In this document: one piece after another, positions 15,828 through 24,483 of the stretch | How the letters are laid out: each line of letters begins with the position of its first letter | Numbering within the stretch: position 1 is the first letter of the stretch | Assembly: GCF_017742245.1 (NCBI RefSeq) | Contig: NZ_JAGHKO010000001.1 | Span: 2,970,463 to 3,034,462, forward strand | Origin: Niastella soli | GTDB taxonomy: Bacteria; Bacteroidota; Bacteroidia; Chitinophagales; Chitinophagaceae | Length of the DNA stretch: 64,000 bases | Reading direction: 5' to 3' | The notes under the pieces: model-generated | Seen by the model: the letters and a program-made list of their open reading frames with translations, nothing else | Database searches by the model: none | Told to the model about the DNA's origin: nothing | Translations under genes and position numbers: made by a program

Positions 15828-16577
15828 ATGAACATCGAAAACAAAACCATCCTTATTACAGGAGGCGGTACAGGCATTGGCTTTGCTATAGCCAGCAAAT
15901 TATCAGGAAAAGGCAACAATATTATTCTGGCCGGCAGAAGGGAAGATGTATTAAAGGAAGCTGTAGCCAAATTACCCAATACAACCTACGTTGTTACTGA
16001 TGTTACTAATGAGGCGGATGTAAACAACCTGGTACAACAGGTGAAAAACAAATTCGGGGGCCTGGACATTCTGGTGAACAATGCGGGTACCGGCATCTTT
16101 AATCCGCTGGATAGCGACTCTGGTAAAGTGTATGAAAATGCCAAATTTGAAATGGAGTTGAACTATCTGTCTGTAGTAAGGCTCACGGAACGTTTTCTGC
16201 CTTTCCTGAAAGCCAGTAAAGAAGCGGCGATCATCAATATTGAATCTATCGTTTCTTATCTGCCCTCTATTGCCATCCCTACTTATAGTGCCACAAAGGC
16301 GGCGTTGCATTCCTATGCGCTGGCATTGCGGTTGACATTGGAAGCCTCAAATCCGCATATCAAAGTATTTGAAGTGTTTCCGCCGTTTGTGGACACTGAC
16401 CTTGCAAAAGCTTTTGATACAGATAAATTATCTCCAGATGAAGTGGCCCTTGACCTGTATAATGCCCTGTTAAAAAATGAGTATGCTGTAAGAAATGGAA
16501 GAACAAAAGAAGTGTATGCCGCTTATCAGCAGGCGCCTGAAGTTGTTTTGAAGCAATTCAATGGGATAGAAGCTTAA
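15828..16577 (+). CDS. SDR family oxidoreductase (DltE-like)
   Basis: The 249-residue short-chain dehydrogenase has a Rossmann motif TGGGTGIG (residues 11-18), a conserved NNAG (residues of about 84-87) and the catalytic YSATK, with its Ser in NIESIVS. The GRR after the second strand (ILAGRRED) favours NADP(H). The sequence resembles DltE-type proteins, whose true substrate is not known. It lies directly behind the second TetR operator, so it is the probable target of the upstream repressor. A second, more distant SDR follows after 94 bp with its own possible promoter. Confidence 0.9.
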   Translation: MNIENKTILITGGGTGIGFAIASKLSGKGNNIILAGRREDVLKEAVAKLPNTTYVVTDVTNEADVNNLVQQVKNKFGGLDILVNNAGTGIFNPLDSDSGKVYENAKFEMELNYLSVVRLTERFLPFLKASKEAAIINIESIVSYLPSIAIPTYSATKAALHSYALALRLTLEASNPHIKVFEVFPPFVDTDLAKAFDTDKLSPDEVALDLYNALLKNEYAVRNGRTKEVYAAYQQAPEVVLKQFNGIEA

Positions 16578-16671
16578 AAAGAGTGAGCTTTTTAACAAAC
16601 CACCTTTGAGCTCTTAAACAAAGCTGAGAAGTCCTGTAAGTACCAACTTTGTGGTAATAAAATTAATCACC

Positions 16672-17556
16672 ATGACAAAAGTTTGGTTTATTACAGGCAG
16701 CTCCCGCGGATTGGGAAGAGCACTTACAGAAGCAGTATTGGCAAAAGGCGATAAAGTAGCAGCTACCGCCCGTCAACCGAAACAGTTAGATGACCTGGTT
16801 ATTAAATATCCGCAGCAGATCCTTCCGATCAGGTTAGATGTAACAAATAAGAAAGAGATCTCCTCCGCTGTTGAACAGGCCGTTAAACATTTTGACCGTA
16901 TCGATGTGTTAGTGAATAATGCCGGTTTTGGCGTTGTTGGCGCAGCTGAAGCGTTTACCGATGAACAGGTACGCAGTCAGCTCGAAACAAATCTCTATGC
17001 CCCTATTGAAGTTACCCGCGTGGTATTGCCCTATATGCGTAAACAAAGAAGTGGCCGCATTTTACAGATTAGTTCTGTAGGTGGCCGTTCAGGTAATCCG
17101 GGTGTGTCTATTTATCAGGCGGCCAAGTTTGGTTTGAGTGGATTTTCTGAAGCCTTATCAAAAGAGGTGGCACCGTTGGGTATTAAGGTCACTTCGGTTG
17201 AACCGGGTGGTTTCCGCACAGACTGGGCCGGTGACTCCATGTCATACGCACCTGCAATTGAGGGCTATGAAACAACTGTTAATGCACGGGCTGAATATTT
17301 TCAAAGCGGTAAATTTGTGCCCGTAGGCGATCCGGTAAAAGCAGCGCAGGTAATGGTTAACCTGGTTGAACATCCCGAGCCACCCATGCACCTGATATTG
17401 GGTAGTGAAGCAGCTGGTATGTTAAAGCAGGCTGATGAGAACAGAAAAGCCGAGTTTGAAAAATGGCTGTCGGTTTCAGTGTCTACAGATCATGATGAAT
17501 CCATCAATTTCCTGGAAACAGAATACGGAAAGGAATTGCTTGGTAAAAAAAATTGA
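16672..17556 (+). CDS. SDR family oxidoreductase
   Basis: I place the start at the ATG at 16672 (MTKVWFITGSSRGLG), 21 bp inside the longest frame, because the Rossmann motif TGSSRGLG must begin near residue 8. The product is 294 residues. NNAGFG, the catalytic YQAAK and SSVGG are present, as expected for the classical SDR family, with a C-terminal extension of about 40 residues. The family acts on aldehydes, ketones or alcohols with NAD(P)H; the substrate is unknown. The AraC regulator follows 29 bp downstream in the same direction and may control it. Confidence 0.9.
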   Translation: MTKVWFITGSSRGLGRALTEAVLAKGDKVAATARQPKQLDDLVIKYPQQILPIRLDVTNKKEISSAVEQAVKHFDRIDVLVNNAGFGVVGAAEAFTDEQVRSQLETNLYAPIEVTRVVLPYMRKQRSGRILQISSVGGRSGNPGVSIYQAAKFGLSGFSEALSKEVAPLGIKVTSVEPGGFRTDWAGDSMSYAPAIEGYETTVNARAEYFQSGKFVPVGDPVKAAQVMVNLVEHPEPPMHLILGSEAAGMLKQADENRKAEFEKWLSVSVSTDHDESINFLETEYGKELLGKKN

Positions 17557-17585
17557 TCTTTGTATAGCATAAAAAAACAGCTCAT

Positions 17586-18383
17586 ATGGCGCAAAAGCCG
17601 TCAAAACCTGAAATTGTTTACTCCTGCTACCACCAGGTGAGTCGCGGGGGTGAACAATTTGTTCAGGACCATGTGTTAAGTTACCATGTGGCGGGCACGT
17701 TGATCGTGAATGATGGTAACCAGGAACACCGGTTTGAAGAAGGTGATATTCGCTTCGTAAAAAGAAATCAGCTGGGCAAGTTTGTGAAACATCCGCCTGA
17801 AGGTGGGGTATTCAAATCTGTTTCCATCATCATCGATCAGGAAACACTGCGTAATTTGAGTATCGAGCATGGATATACAGCATCCAAACATCATACAGCT
17901 GATGCTATTTTCAAAATTGCTCCGCATCCCTTGGTAAAGCCTTTTATGGATTCATTACTCCCATACGAGAACCTGCCATCGGAAGAAACCAGTTCCCTGT
18001 TGGCATTGAAAGTAAAAGAAGCCGTATTGTTATTACTGCGTAGCGAACCCCCATTAAAAGACATTCTGTTTGATTTTACGGAACCTGGTAAAATAGACCT
18101 GGAAGCATATATGTTACAACATTACCAGTTCAATGTAGGGCTGCCCCGCTTTGCCTATCTTACAGGCCGCAGCCTGGCTACCTTTAAACGCGATTTTGAA
18201 AAAGTATTTCATACAAGTCCGGGCAACTGGTTATTGCAAAAAAGATTGCAGGAGGCCCACTACCTCATCAAGGAAAAGGGGAATAAACCCTCCGATGTTT
18301 ATTTGGAAGTTGGCTTTGAAGACCTGTCGCATTTTTCTTATGCCTTTAAAAATGCCTATGGCGTAGCCCCCTCAAAGATCTGA
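17586..18383 (+). CDS. AraC family transcriptional regulator
   Basis: The 265-residue regulator has an N-terminal cupin-like sensor (HVAGTLIVNDGNQEHRFEEGDIRFVKRNQ) and C-terminal twin helix-turn-helix motifs (LPRFAYLTGRSLATFKRDFEKVFHTSPGNWLLQKRLQEAHYL and SDVYLEVGFEDLSHFSYAFKNAYGVAPSK). The sensor type is common in Bacteroidota AraC proteins linked to small oxidoreductases. The adjacency to two SDR genes suggests those are its regulon. It ends in a long hairpin that looks like a terminator. Confidence 0.92.
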   Translation: MAQKPSKPEIVYSCYHQVSRGGEQFVQDHVLSYHVAGTLIVNDGNQEHRFEEGDIRFVKRNQLGKFVKHPPEGGVFKSVSIIIDQETLRNLSIEHGYTASKHHTADAIFKIAPHPLVKPFMDSLLPYENLPSEETSSLLALKVKEAVLLLLRSEPPLKDILFDFTEPGKIDLEAYMLQHYQFNVGLPRFAYLTGRSLATFKRDFEKVFHTSPGNWLLQKRLQEAHYLIKEKGNKPSDVYLEVGFEDLSHFSYAFKNAYGVAPSKI

Positions 18384-18405
18384 TTTTAACCATACATTAT
18401 GTTTT

Positions 18406-18459
18406 AAGTGTTGGCGGCCGTTAGTATATTCATACCTGAATAAATGGCCACCAACACTT
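18406..18459 (+). terminator. Long hairpin behind AraC gene
   Basis: The arms AAGTGTTGGCGGCC and GGCCACCAACACTT (one bulge) surround a loop of about 26 nt, followed by TTATT. It is a probable terminator. Confidence 0.6.
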
Positions 18460-18495
18460 TATTATATCGGATAATATTACGCTAATATTTCTTGT

Positions 18496-18933
18496 ATGGT
18501 AATATCCCGCACAAAATTCTTTGTGGCAATTATTCTGTTATTGGTAACTCCGTTAGTAGTGTCTAAAATCATTTGGTTGTTGCAAGCAAAAAAAACTACA
18601 GGCATTTTTGCCTTTGAAAGTTATGGCCCTGCACTTGACCAGATACGTTTTCCCTACTCCATGATCTATTTTATGGTTGGAAAAGATACCTTCTGGTTTA
18701 AAGGACCTGGCAAATTAGAATTGCCTGAAAACACCCTTGTCCCTATTCGATATTTACCCCGCAACCCCAGTAATGCAAAACTGGATTCATTCCGGTCTAT
18801 TTGGATCGGCACTATTATTTATGGCGGCATTCCATTATTGATCCTACTTGTAATATTCCTGCATCCTGCAATTGTTCCCTATCGGTCAAAAGTGCACCTG
18901 ACGCTGGATAAGCCTTTTTTGAGGGTGGTATAA
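18496..18933 (+). CDS. DUF3592-like membrane protein
   Basis: The 145-residue protein has an N-terminal membrane helix (FFVAIILLLVTPLVVSKIIWLL), a beta-rich extracytoplasmic segment containing GKDTFWFKGPGKL and the DUF3592-like VPIRYLPRNPSNAKL, and a C-terminal helix (TIIYGGIPLLILLVIFLHPAI). The central YxPxNP motif is typical of DUF3592 and related proteins, whose role is not known. It lies between the AraC terminator and the TonB receptor operon; a 52-bp gap separates it from the latter, so co-transcription is possible but not required. Confidence 0.7.
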   Translation: MVISRTKFFVAIILLLVTPLVVSKIIWLLQAKKTTGIFAFESYGPALDQIRFPYSMIYFMVGKDTFWFKGPGKLELPENTLVPIRYLPRNPSNAKLDSFRSIWIGTIIYGGIPLLILLVIFLHPAIVPYRSKVHLTLDKPFLRVV

Positions 18934-18984
18934 ATTTCTGATTATCTTTATGCGATTTCGACCCTTAAAAAATGGTTATACCGC

Positions 18985-20973
18985 ATGATGAGATCCCTTG
19001 CACTGGTTTGTATAGCAATACTTGTTGAAAATTTAGCTACCGCCCAGGACTCTATACCAGCAGTTCATACTTTACAGGAAGTAGTTGTTCCTTATCAGGC
19101 TGATAAGTTAACACCTGTTACCTTTCAGAATCTCAGTTCAAAAGAATTGGAAATAAGATCCGTTGGTCAGGAACCTTCTTTTATTCTGAACCAATTACCG
19201 TCCATTACCAATTATTCTGATGCGGGGCACTCGCAGGGATATTCCTATTTCAGGATGCGGGGCATTGATCAAACCCGTATCAATATTTCGTTAGATGGCG
19301 TTCCGCTGAATGATCCTGAAGACCAGGGTGCCTATTTCTCCAATTACCCGGATCTATTGAACTCCACCAGCAAAATGCAGATCCAACGAGGTGCAGGCAC
19401 CAGTAAGAATGGTGTGGCCAGTTATGGGGGCAGCCTGCAATTGTTCTCACCCAACTTGTATGATTCTGCTAAAACAACACTAGGGGTTGGATATGGTTCC
19501 TTCAATAGCGTACGGGCTTTTGGTGAATATAACAGTGGGGTAAAAAACGGGAAAGCGTTGTATGCGCGGGTGTCTGAGGTGTATTCCGATGGCTATAAGT
19601 ACAATTCGGCCAACAACTCTCAGTCTGCTTTTGTGAGTGGTGGTTGGTTTGGTAATAATACAACCTGGAAGTTGAATATCCTGGCCGGGCATCAACAAAA
19701 TGAACTGGCCTGGATAGGCGTTTCCGATTCGTTGATCGCGCTTGACAGAAAAACAAACGCCAATAAAAACGAGAAGGATAAATTCACCCAATGGATGACG
19801 CAATTGCTAAACACGTGGAGGTTGAGCCCTTCTTCTTCATTGCAGTCAGGATTGTATTATTCAACCCTGAGGGGCGGGTACGATTATGACAATAACAACT
19901 TTTTAGGGTTGCCTGCAACAGCTGAAATGTATCATTACGCTTTTCAATCGCAATTGGTGGGTTTTTATAGTAATTACAATCTTGCGGTTAACGGTTTAAA
20001 TGTTACAACGGGTGTTCATGGAAATTTATACAACCGCCAACATACTTTTACCGAGAGATCATTGGGACAACTGTATACAAATACCGGCTATAAGAATGAA
20101 GCCAGTGCTTTTGCAAAGGCGACGTATCATCTTGGCGTACTTTCTTTATTTACCGACATTCAATATCGTTATACCGAATTTGATTATAAAGGAACCGTTC
20201 ACCTGGATAAACTGAACTGGAATTTCCTGAATCCCAAAGTGGGTGCAAGTATGCAATTGACGCCTGATCTTGTTGCCTATTATAGTATTGCCCGTACGGG
20301 CCGGGAACCTACAAGAAATGACCTCTTTCTTGGCAATGATGACCTGCTTTCAGATAGTACAGGTAATCCATTGATTTCCTCCACGGCACCTGAATATGTG
20401 GTAGACCATGAGGCGGGTTTCCGGTTCCAGTCAAAGAAATGGAATGTGAACCTGAACTGGTATTACATGAATTTTGAAAATGAGATTGTGCTGAATGGAA
20501 AGTTTGGCCCCAACGGATTAGCACTTACCAATAATGTGGAGAAAAGTTTCAGAACAGGTGTTGAATTAAGCGCTGTCTTTCGTTTGAACCAGCATTTTAT
20601 GTTCATCAACAATTCTTCCTACAATCATAGCCGTATAAAAGAACAAAAAGTAACCTTTAGTCCTGTACTTACTCCGGCCCTGATCATCAACCAGGAAGCG
20701 GTGTACGGGTATAAAAATTTTTCCATTGCAATGGCGGTACGATATCAGGGTAGATCGTTTATCGATTTCGCCAATTCTTCGGCTATAAAAGGGTATACCT
20801 TGTTAAATACCCGTATTGGCTATAGCTTCCGGAGGTTTGAGGTGGCTGTTTTTGCCGACAATATCACCAACGTCAAATACTTTAACAACGGCTATGTTGA
20901 TTATGATGGAAGCAAAAAATATTTTGTACAGGCGCCAACGACCATGTATGCTTCCATAAAATATACCTTATGA
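18985..20973 (+). CDS. TonB-dependent outer-membrane receptor of B3 salvage operon
   Basis: The 662-residue receptor has a signal peptide (MMRSLALVCIAILVENLATAQ). The plug domain follows (LNQLPSITNYSDAGHSQGYSYFRMRGIDQTRINISLDGVPLNDPEDQGAY), with the typical QRGAGTSKNGVASYGGSLQL loop. The rest is a 22-strand barrel ending in a C-terminal YASIKYTL beta signal. No CarboxypepD_reg domain precedes the plug, so it is a short, siderophore/vitamin-type receptor, not SusC. Its stop overlaps the start of pnuC by 4 bp, and nadR follows, so I infer uptake of nicotinamide riboside or a related pyridine nucleoside across the outer membrane. No riboswitch was found upstream. Confidence 0.88.
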   Translation: MMRSLALVCIAILVENLATAQDSIPAVHTLQEVVVPYQADKLTPVTFQNLSSKELEIRSVGQEPSFILNQLPSITNYSDAGHSQGYSYFRMRGIDQTRINISLDGVPLNDPEDQGAYFSNYPDLLNSTSKMQIQRGAGTSKNGVASYGGSLQLFSPNLYDSAKTTLGVGYGSFNSVRAFGEYNSGVKNGKALYARVSEVYSDGYKYNSANNSQSAFVSGGWFGNNTTWKLNILAGHQQNELAWIGVSDSLIALDRKTNANKNEKDKFTQWMTQLLNTWRLSPSSSLQSGLYYSTLRGGYDYDNNNFLGLPATAEMYHYAFQSQLVGFYSNYNLAVNGLNVTTGVHGNLYNRQHTFTERSLGQLYTNTGYKNEASAFAKATYHLGVLSLFTDIQYRYTEFDYKGTVHLDKLNWNFLNPKVGASMQLTPDLVAYYSIARTGREPTRNDLFLGNDDLLSDSTGNPLISSTAPEYVVDHEAGFRFQSKKWNVNLNWYYMNFENEIVLNGKFGPNGLALTNNVEKSFRTGVELSAVFRLNQHFMFINNSSYNHSRIKEQKVTFSPVLTPALIINQEAVYGYKNFSIAMAVRYQGRSFIDFANSSAIKGYTLLNTRIGYSFRRFEVAVFADNITNVKYFNNGYVDYDGSKKYFVQAPTTMYASIKYTL

Positions 20974-21602
20974 TGCATTTTTTCGATATCGGGAATGTGG
21001 CTGTTTCTATAAAGGATTATCCTATCAGCTATGTAGAACTTTTAGGCACCCTGTTTGGGTTGGTCTCCGTGTTCTACGCTTCCCGGGCAAACATCCTTAC
21101 CTGGCCAACAGGGATCATCAACGAGGTGTTTCTTTTTATCCTTTTTTTTCAGGTACAACTGTATGCCGATATGTTTTTACAGGTGTACTTTTTTATTGTT
21201 ACCATCTATGGCTGGTATAATTGGAAGACAAATAAGGTAGAAAAGAAAATAACTGCCACTACCTATAAAGGCAGGTTGTTATTAGCAATAGCTGCCGTGT
21301 TGGGCACCCTTGCATTTGGTTACCTGTTCCGGCACATTCATCTCTTATTGCCGGCCTATTTTAAAACACCGGCAGCTTACCCATTCGCAGATTCTTTTGT
21401 GATGGTATTGAGTATTCTGGCTACGGTATTATTGGCCAGGAAAAAGATCGAGAACTGGTTTTTATGGATAACCGGCGATGTTGTTTGTGTGATATTGTAT
21501 TATAAAAAGCAGATCTATTTTCTTTCGCTGGAGTACCTCATATTTTTGGGACTTGCCTCGTATGGTATGTACCATTGGAATAAAACATTGAAAAATGGTT
21601 AA
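20970..21602 (+). CDS. pnuC: Nicotinamide riboside transporter PnuC family
   Basis: The 210-residue membrane protein of the PnuC family has about seven membrane segments. A signature lies at LLGTLFGLVSVFYASRANILTWPTGIINEVFLFILFFQVQLYADMFLQVYFFIVTIYGWYNW; the ANxxTWPxGI and YxWYxW parts are typical. PnuC proteins carry nicotinamide riboside by facilitated diffusion, driven by phosphorylation in the cytoplasm. The next gene encodes NadR, the kinase and adenylyltransferase, which supports this substrate over thiamine (PnuT). Its ATG overlaps the receptor stop and its own stop overlaps nadR by 8 bp. Confidence 0.9.
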   Translation: MMHFFDIGNVAVSIKDYPISYVELLGTLFGLVSVFYASRANILTWPTGIINEVFLFILFFQVQLYADMFLQVYFFIVTIYGWYNWKTNKVEKKITATTYKGRLLLAIAAVLGTLAFGYLFRHIHLLLPAYFKTPAAYPFADSFVMVLSILATVLLARKKIENWFLWITGDVVCVILYYKKQIYFLSLEYLIFLGLASYGMYHWNKTLKNG

Positions 21603-22590
21603 AGGGTTTGTGTTTGGCAAGTTTTTACCTTTTCATAAAGGGCATGAGGCCATGATCAGTTTTGCTTTGAGCAAATGTGATTTCCTTAGTGTGTTGGTAT
21701 GTGCCAGTGATAAAGAAACAGTGTCGGGCGAGTTAAGAAAAGGGTGGATTGAAAAAACATTTCCGGCACAACGAAATATGGATGTCAGGGTGCTGGATTA
21801 TAAAGAGTCTGAATTACCTAATTCCTCGGTTTCTTCTACAGACGTTTCCCGCATCTGGGCTTCCCTTTTTAAAAAGCTATTTCCAGATTATTCATTGGTG
21901 GTTACATCCGAACAATACGGTTATTATCTGGCGGAGTTTATGGAGATCCAACACCTGCCATTCGATATTCCTAAAAAGCTGGTCCCTGTTTCGGCCACGC
22001 ACATTCGTAATGATCTGTTGAACAACTGGCAATTTGTGCCCGACGCCGTAAGGCGCCACCTGGTGTTAAAGGTCGTAGTCCTGGGAACTGAATCAACTGG
22101 TAAAACAACCCTCACAGAGAAGCTGGCCGATTATTTTAAGTGTAATAAGGTAATGGAAGCAGGGCGGGACCTTATTCCCGATTCAAATGAATTTAGTATA
22201 AATGATCTTCATCTGGTGGCAGAAGAACATGCAAAACGGATTGATGAAGCCGCCGATGGCAGCAGCCCATTGATCATTATCGATACCGATATTCATATCA
22301 CAAGATCTTACTGCCATTTCAGTTTTGAAAAAGAGCTTGATGTACCCGCAGCTATTTATCATTCCAATAAAGCGCAGCTTTATCTGTATTTGAATAATGA
22401 TGTTGATTATTTTCAGGATGGGACCAGGTTAAGCAAGGAAGACCGTGACCGGCTCGATGGATTTCACCGGCAGGAATTACAGAGAGCCAATATAGACCTG
22501 GTAGAAATAAAAGGGAACTGGGAAGAACGGTTTCAGCTAGCGATAGCACATATAAAGAAATTAATTACATTACAGTATATCCATGCATAA
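21595..22590 (+). CDS. nadR: NadR-like bifunctional NMN adenylyltransferase / ribosylnicotinamide kinase
   Basis: The 331-residue protein has two domains in the NadR order. The N-terminal nucleotidyltransferase has GKFLPFHKGH (8-17) and SATHIRND (133-140). The C-terminal kinase has a Walker A motif GTESTGKTT (164-172) and an LID-like DRDRLDGFH segment. There is no N-terminal helix-turn-helix, as in enterobacterial NadR, so no repressor function is expected. It would phosphorylate nicotinamide riboside entering through PnuC and convert NMN to NAD+. Its last 8 bp overlap the DUF1343 gene, placing that gene in the same operon. Confidence 0.9.
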   Translation: MVKGFVFGKFLPFHKGHEAMISFALSKCDFLSVLVCASDKETVSGELRKGWIEKTFPAQRNMDVRVLDYKESELPNSSVSSTDVSRIWASLFKKLFPDYSLVVTSEQYGYYLAEFMEIQHLPFDIPKKLVPVSATHIRNDLLNNWQFVPDAVRRHLVLKVVVLGTESTGKTTLTEKLADYFKCNKVMEAGRDLIPDSNEFSINDLHLVAEEHAKRIDEAADGSSPLIIIDTDIHITRSYCHFSFEKELDVPAAIYHSNKAQLYLYLNNDVDYFQDGTRLSKEDRDRLDGFHRQELQRANIDLVEIKGNWEERFQLAIAHIKKLITLQYIHA

Positions 22591-23770
22591 TATACAATAT
22601 GGTATTGATATACTCCTGGCCCTGCAGCCACACTGGAAAAGCAGCCGCATTGCCCTGGTGACCAATCATGCAGCTACCACCAGCCTGTTTGTTCCCTCGC
22701 GGGTAGCTTTATTGCAACAGGGTTTTAATATCGTGAAATTATTCTCACCCGAACATGGCCTCGATACTACCGGTGCCGATGGGCATGCCATAGGGAATTC
22801 AATTGATACATTGACCAGACTCCCCGTTATAAGCTTGTATGGCGATAAACTGGCACCTTCCCGGGAAGATCTTGCTGATATCGACCTGGTATTGTTTGAT
22901 ATTCCAGATGTAGGCAGCCGGTTTTATACTTACTTATGGACGATGTCGCATGTCCTGGAAGCCTGCGCTGCCTCTACTATTCCATTTATTATTGCTGACA
23001 GACCCAATCCTTTGTCCGGGGATTTTTTGTTGGCGGAAGGTCCGTTTCTTGATGAAAAACATTGCAGCAGTTTTATTGGCCGTTGGTCAGTACCGGTACG
23101 ACATAGCTGTACCATAGGGGAGTTGGCTCGGTACTTCAATAGCTCGCGAAGCATTAACTGCAAACTGGAAGTTATTCCCTGCGGCAATTGGAACAGGAAG
23201 CTGTTTTATGCTGACTATAGCCAATCGTTTATTCCGTTATCACCTGCAATTCCGGGTTTTGAATCGGCATTGTTGTATCCAGGCTTATGCTTCCTGGAAG
23301 CCACCAATTGTAGCGAGGGTAGGGGCACGGCCACTCCTTTTCGCATAGCCGGTGCGCCCAGGTTGCTGGCCGAGGAAACTGCGAGGTTGCTGAATACGCT
23401 ATTACCCGCAATTTCAGCCAATGTATATGCACGACCTATTGTATTTACGCCTGCGGAAGGTAAATATGCCACACAGCCTTGTAATGGCGTTATGCTGCAT
23501 GTTGCAGACCCCTCTTCTTTCTTCCCTGTTAGCACAGGCTGGTTGCTTATCAGGACCATAAAAGAATTGCATCCGAATGATTTTAAATGGGCTGTCTATC
23601 CTACCAATGTAAATCCAACAGGAAAAAAGCATCTTGATCTTTTGTCGGGCATATCGAATGCTGACACTCTTTTTGATATCCCATTGGCTGACTTTGTTCA
23701 TGTTGTAAAGAATTATACTGCTGTCAATGATTGGATGTTACGCATGCAACCTTATTTGATATACGCTTAA
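22583..23770 (+). CDS. DUF1343 / NamZ-like glycoside hydrolase family protein
   Basis: The 395-residue protein belongs to the DUF1343 family: YGIDILL at the start, RIALVTNHAATT, KLFSPEHGLDTTGADGHAIGNSID, LVLFDIPDVGSRFYTYLWTM, IADRPNPL and EGRGTATPF are its usual landmarks. Some members (NamZ) are exo-beta-N-acetylmuramidases acting on peptidoglycan fragments. Unlike many relatives this one has no signal peptide, so it is probably cytoplasmic. Its role in an operon of TonB receptor, PnuC and NadR is unclear; recycling of muropeptide sugars would not be expected here. An acquired or accidental co-transcription is equally possible. Confidence 0.85.
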   Translation: MHNIQYGIDILLALQPHWKSSRIALVTNHAATTSLFVPSRVALLQQGFNIVKLFSPEHGLDTTGADGHAIGNSIDTLTRLPVISLYGDKLAPSREDLADIDLVLFDIPDVGSRFYTYLWTMSHVLEACAASTIPFIIADRPNPLSGDFLLAEGPFLDEKHCSSFIGRWSVPVRHSCTIGELARYFNSSRSINCKLEVIPCGNWNRKLFYADYSQSFIPLSPAIPGFESALLYPGLCFLEATNCSEGRGTATPFRIAGAPRLLAEETARLLNTLLPAISANVYARPIVFTPAEGKYATQPCNGVMLHVADPSSFFPVSTGWLLIRTIKELHPNDFKWAVYPTNVNPTGKKHLDLLSGISNADTLFDIPLADFVHVVKNYTAVNDWMLRMQPYLIYA

Positions 23771-24052
23771 AGATTTGAAATACTGCGCTCTGTAAATGGG
23801 ACCGACTTTGCTTCAATTGGTTTTATGCCCGTAGCTGGTGATCAAACTATTTATTCTTAAACAGATAATACAATTGCCTCTGGGCTTATTATTATATACA
23901 TTGGTTCGTAATTATACGATAGTAATAACGTTTAGGATAGCCGAAACAGGTATTTACAAGAATTACTTAAAGAAAGAGTAGAAATGCATTATAGTTGGAA
24001 TGTAATTTGTAATAACAGGAACAGGATATTCAAAGGATATTGGATTTAAAAC

Positions 24053-24083
24053 GGGGGCGTTATTTTTATCGGCCCCCTCTTTT
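24053..24083 (+). terminator. Orphan + strand terminator 1
   Basis: The stem GGGGGC / GCCCCC around an AT-rich loop is followed by TCTTTTC. It lies 280 bp after the DUF1343 stop. Confidence 0.65.
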
Positions 24084-24280
24084 CAAAACTGATATCCTTT
24101 CAAAATATATAAGCTTACTTCCTGAATCTGTACCCGCATCATACCGATGCCTTGGTTATGTTTATGGTATGATGACAGAACCGTTTAGATAACGCTGAGT
24201 TATAAACGTATACTGCCGGTGCAACCAGCGTAGTGGACATTGTATTGTAATCTTTCGTTTCTAATACCCGTATAATGAGC

Positions 24281-24313
24281 ATCCCGTTCGGTTTTATCTG
24301 AACGGGATTTTTT
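24281..24313 (+). terminator. Orphan + strand terminator 2
   Basis: The 9-bp perfect stem ATCCCGTTC / GAACGGGAT is followed by TTTTTTG. No + strand gene precedes it within 200 bp. Confidence 0.75.
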
Positions 24314-24422
24314 GTAATTATACGACAGAGCTTTATTGCTAGGAATATTATAAAATGGGGTTACTTCATCTCTCCTTTTTATAACCTTCCACCTTCTTGA
24401 TCTTCGACAACAAATTAGCCAC

Positions 24423-24456
24423 AAAAAAAGAGGCTGCCCTATAAAAGAACAGCCTC
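24423..24456 (-). terminator. Terminator of aminotransferase gene
   Basis: The stem GAGGCTG / CAGCCTC has an A7 run on the left, 28 bp after the aminotransferase stop. Confidence 0.85.
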
Positions 24457-24483
24457 AGGTGGTATACGTAATAGTTAGATAAT

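Larger units (their letters stand above)
23771..24483. other. Non-coding stretch with two orphan terminators and a long hairpin
   Basis: I see no convincing coding frame; the longest, on the minus strand, is basic and lacks family features. It holds a hairpin CATCATACC / GGTATGATG (24134-24171), a 6-bp ACGCTG / CAGCGT pair near 24190-24230, and two + strand terminators. Structured or small RNA is possible. Confidence 0.5.

Noticed and set aside
18985..22590. Reading the PnuC operon as thiamine (PnuT) uptake
   Set aside because: The kinase partner is NadR, with both domains, not thiamine pyrophosphokinase, and there is no THI element upstream; the THI element is on the other receptor.
24200..24424. 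Minus-strand ORF of 74 codons
   Set aside because: It is very basic, runs over the second orphan terminator and has no recognisable features or promoter.
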